Shown piece after piece: positions 6,285 to 6,531 of a DNA stretch of 6,531 nucleotides. The position numbers were made by a program, and so were the translations under genes. A model generated the notes under the pieces. It was not told the origin of the DNA. It worked only from the letters and a program-made list of their open reading frames with translations, and ran no database searches. Source of the stretch: Bifidobacteriaceae bacterium (GTDB lineage Bacteria > Actinomycetota > Actinomycetes > Actinomycetales > WQXJ01); the NCBI GenBank assembly GCA_031278075.1, contig JAITLE010000084.1:1-6531 (forward strand). Direction: 5' to 3'. Position 1 is the first letter of the stretch. Each line of letters opens with the position of its first letter.

Positions 6285-6398
6285 CTAGCGTACCGACGCG
6301 GCCGGCCGCCGGGTAGCGCGCTGGCGCCGGCCTGCCCGGCGCGCCGCAGGAAATCGCCGACTGCCGGCCACGGGGCCGGGGCTGGACGTGTCTGTCAT
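6285..6398 (-). CDS. Small ORF (37 codons) directly upstream of the lipoprotein, tentative
   Basis: An ATG at 6398-6396 is preceded by a strong purine run GGGGGAGG (6410-6403) at 4-nt spacing, the best ribosome binding site on this strand. The ORF stops at 6287-6285, leaving 4 nt before the lipoprotein GTG. Its ATG overlaps an upstream TGA in another frame as ATGA, the layout of coupled genes. Against it, the peptide is Arg/Ala/Pro-rich with no motif, and the same frame is open upstream to the window edge, so the ATG may be internal to a longer gene. It may act only as a leader that feeds ribosomes to the lipoprotein start. Confidence 0.3.
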   Translation of the reverse strand: MTDTSSPGPVAGSRRFPAARRAGRRQRATRRPAASVR

Positions 6399-6531
6399 CG
6401 TGCCTCCCCCATCAACAGCCCCGCACACGGCAGCAGCCCCAGACCCAACACGCCCCGGCCAAGGCGTCAGCCGCTCGTCCACGGCCTCGACCAGCAGCCC
6501 CAACTGGGCGTCGTCACGCGCGCAGCCCACA
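6285..6531 (-). CDS. Possible C-terminal end of a gene entering from the right edge
   Basis: The minus-strand frame ending at TAG 6287-6285 is open to the last bases of the window, so it may be the tail of a longer gene. Its first codons (DDAQLGLLVEAVDERLTPW, about 6515-6459) have nearly all G or C at the third position, as real genes here do. After about 6456 this falls, while another frame rises and encodes a hydrophobic run (VLGLGLLPCAGLLMGEA) ending at TGA 6397-6395. This could mean a frameshift near 6445-6465, a gene that ends in the second frame, or chance. No family is recognised. Confidence 0.3.
   Translation of the reverse strand, partial: VGCARDDAQLGLLVEAVDERLTPWPGRVGSGAAAVCGAVDGGGTMTDTSSPGPVAGSRRFPAARRAGRRQRATRRPAASVR

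Noticed and set aside
6298..6345. Dense GC-only palindromes (GGCCGGCC, GCGCGC, GGCGCC and similar)
   Set aside because: Such strings are expected by chance at this base composition and lie inside a possible coding frame; no terminator or operator layout is seen.
1..6531. CRISPR arrays, tRNA or rRNA genes, riboswitches, toxin-antitoxin or restriction operons
   Set aside because: No spaced direct repeats, cloverleaf-like sequences, conserved rRNA segments or partner genes were seen on either strand by eye.

Overview
The window reads as chromosomal DNA from a high-GC Gram-positive bacterium (Actinomycetota). The reasons are strong G/C preference at third codon positions, GTG and TTG starts, several exported proteins with actinobacterial-style signal peptides, and a DNA methyltransferase of a type I recognise from actinobacteria. 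The genus cannot be told from the sequence.

Layout, left to right. (1) 1-325, minus strand: the N-terminal part of an exported protein that runs off the left edge. (2) 326-870: no intact gene. This stretch holds a decayed fragment that looks like the N-terminus of an IS256/Mutator-family transposase, and a four-copy 12-bp tandem repeat. (3) 871-1983, minus: an intact serine beta-lactamase-fold hydrolase (class C/EstB-like esterase group). (4) 1984-2207: a divergent intergenic region. (5) 2208-4169, plus: a secreted 653-residue protein with a CSLREA-type N-terminal motif, a right-handed beta-helix-like body and a C-terminal DUF11-like module that stops abruptly. Its best start is a TTG with a good ribosome binding site. 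A perfect 3 x 7-bp repeat begins inside its stop codon. (6) 4327-5217, plus: a solitary beta-class DNA methyltransferase, probably adenine-N6, with no restriction nuclease beside it. (7) 5218-5287: a short convergent gap with inverted repeats. (8) 5288-6280, minus: a lipoprotein of unknown function with a beta-rich C-terminal half. (9) 6281-6531, minus: a reading frame from beyond the right edge, possibly with a frame change, and a 37-codon ORF that ends 4 nt before the lipoprotein start.

The genes do not form an obvious single pathway. Three of the five confident genes encode exported or surface-attached products, so the region looks like an accessory cell-envelope segment with one housekeeping-like or epigenetic gene (the methyltransferase) and an old insertion scar. 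I found no CRISPR array, RNA gene, toxin-antitoxin pair or recognisable defence operon, and no clear new system. The most checkable oddities are the transposase scar with its adjacent minisatellite, the repeat spanning the beta-helix stop codon, and the layered start/stop arrangement upstream of the lipoprotein.
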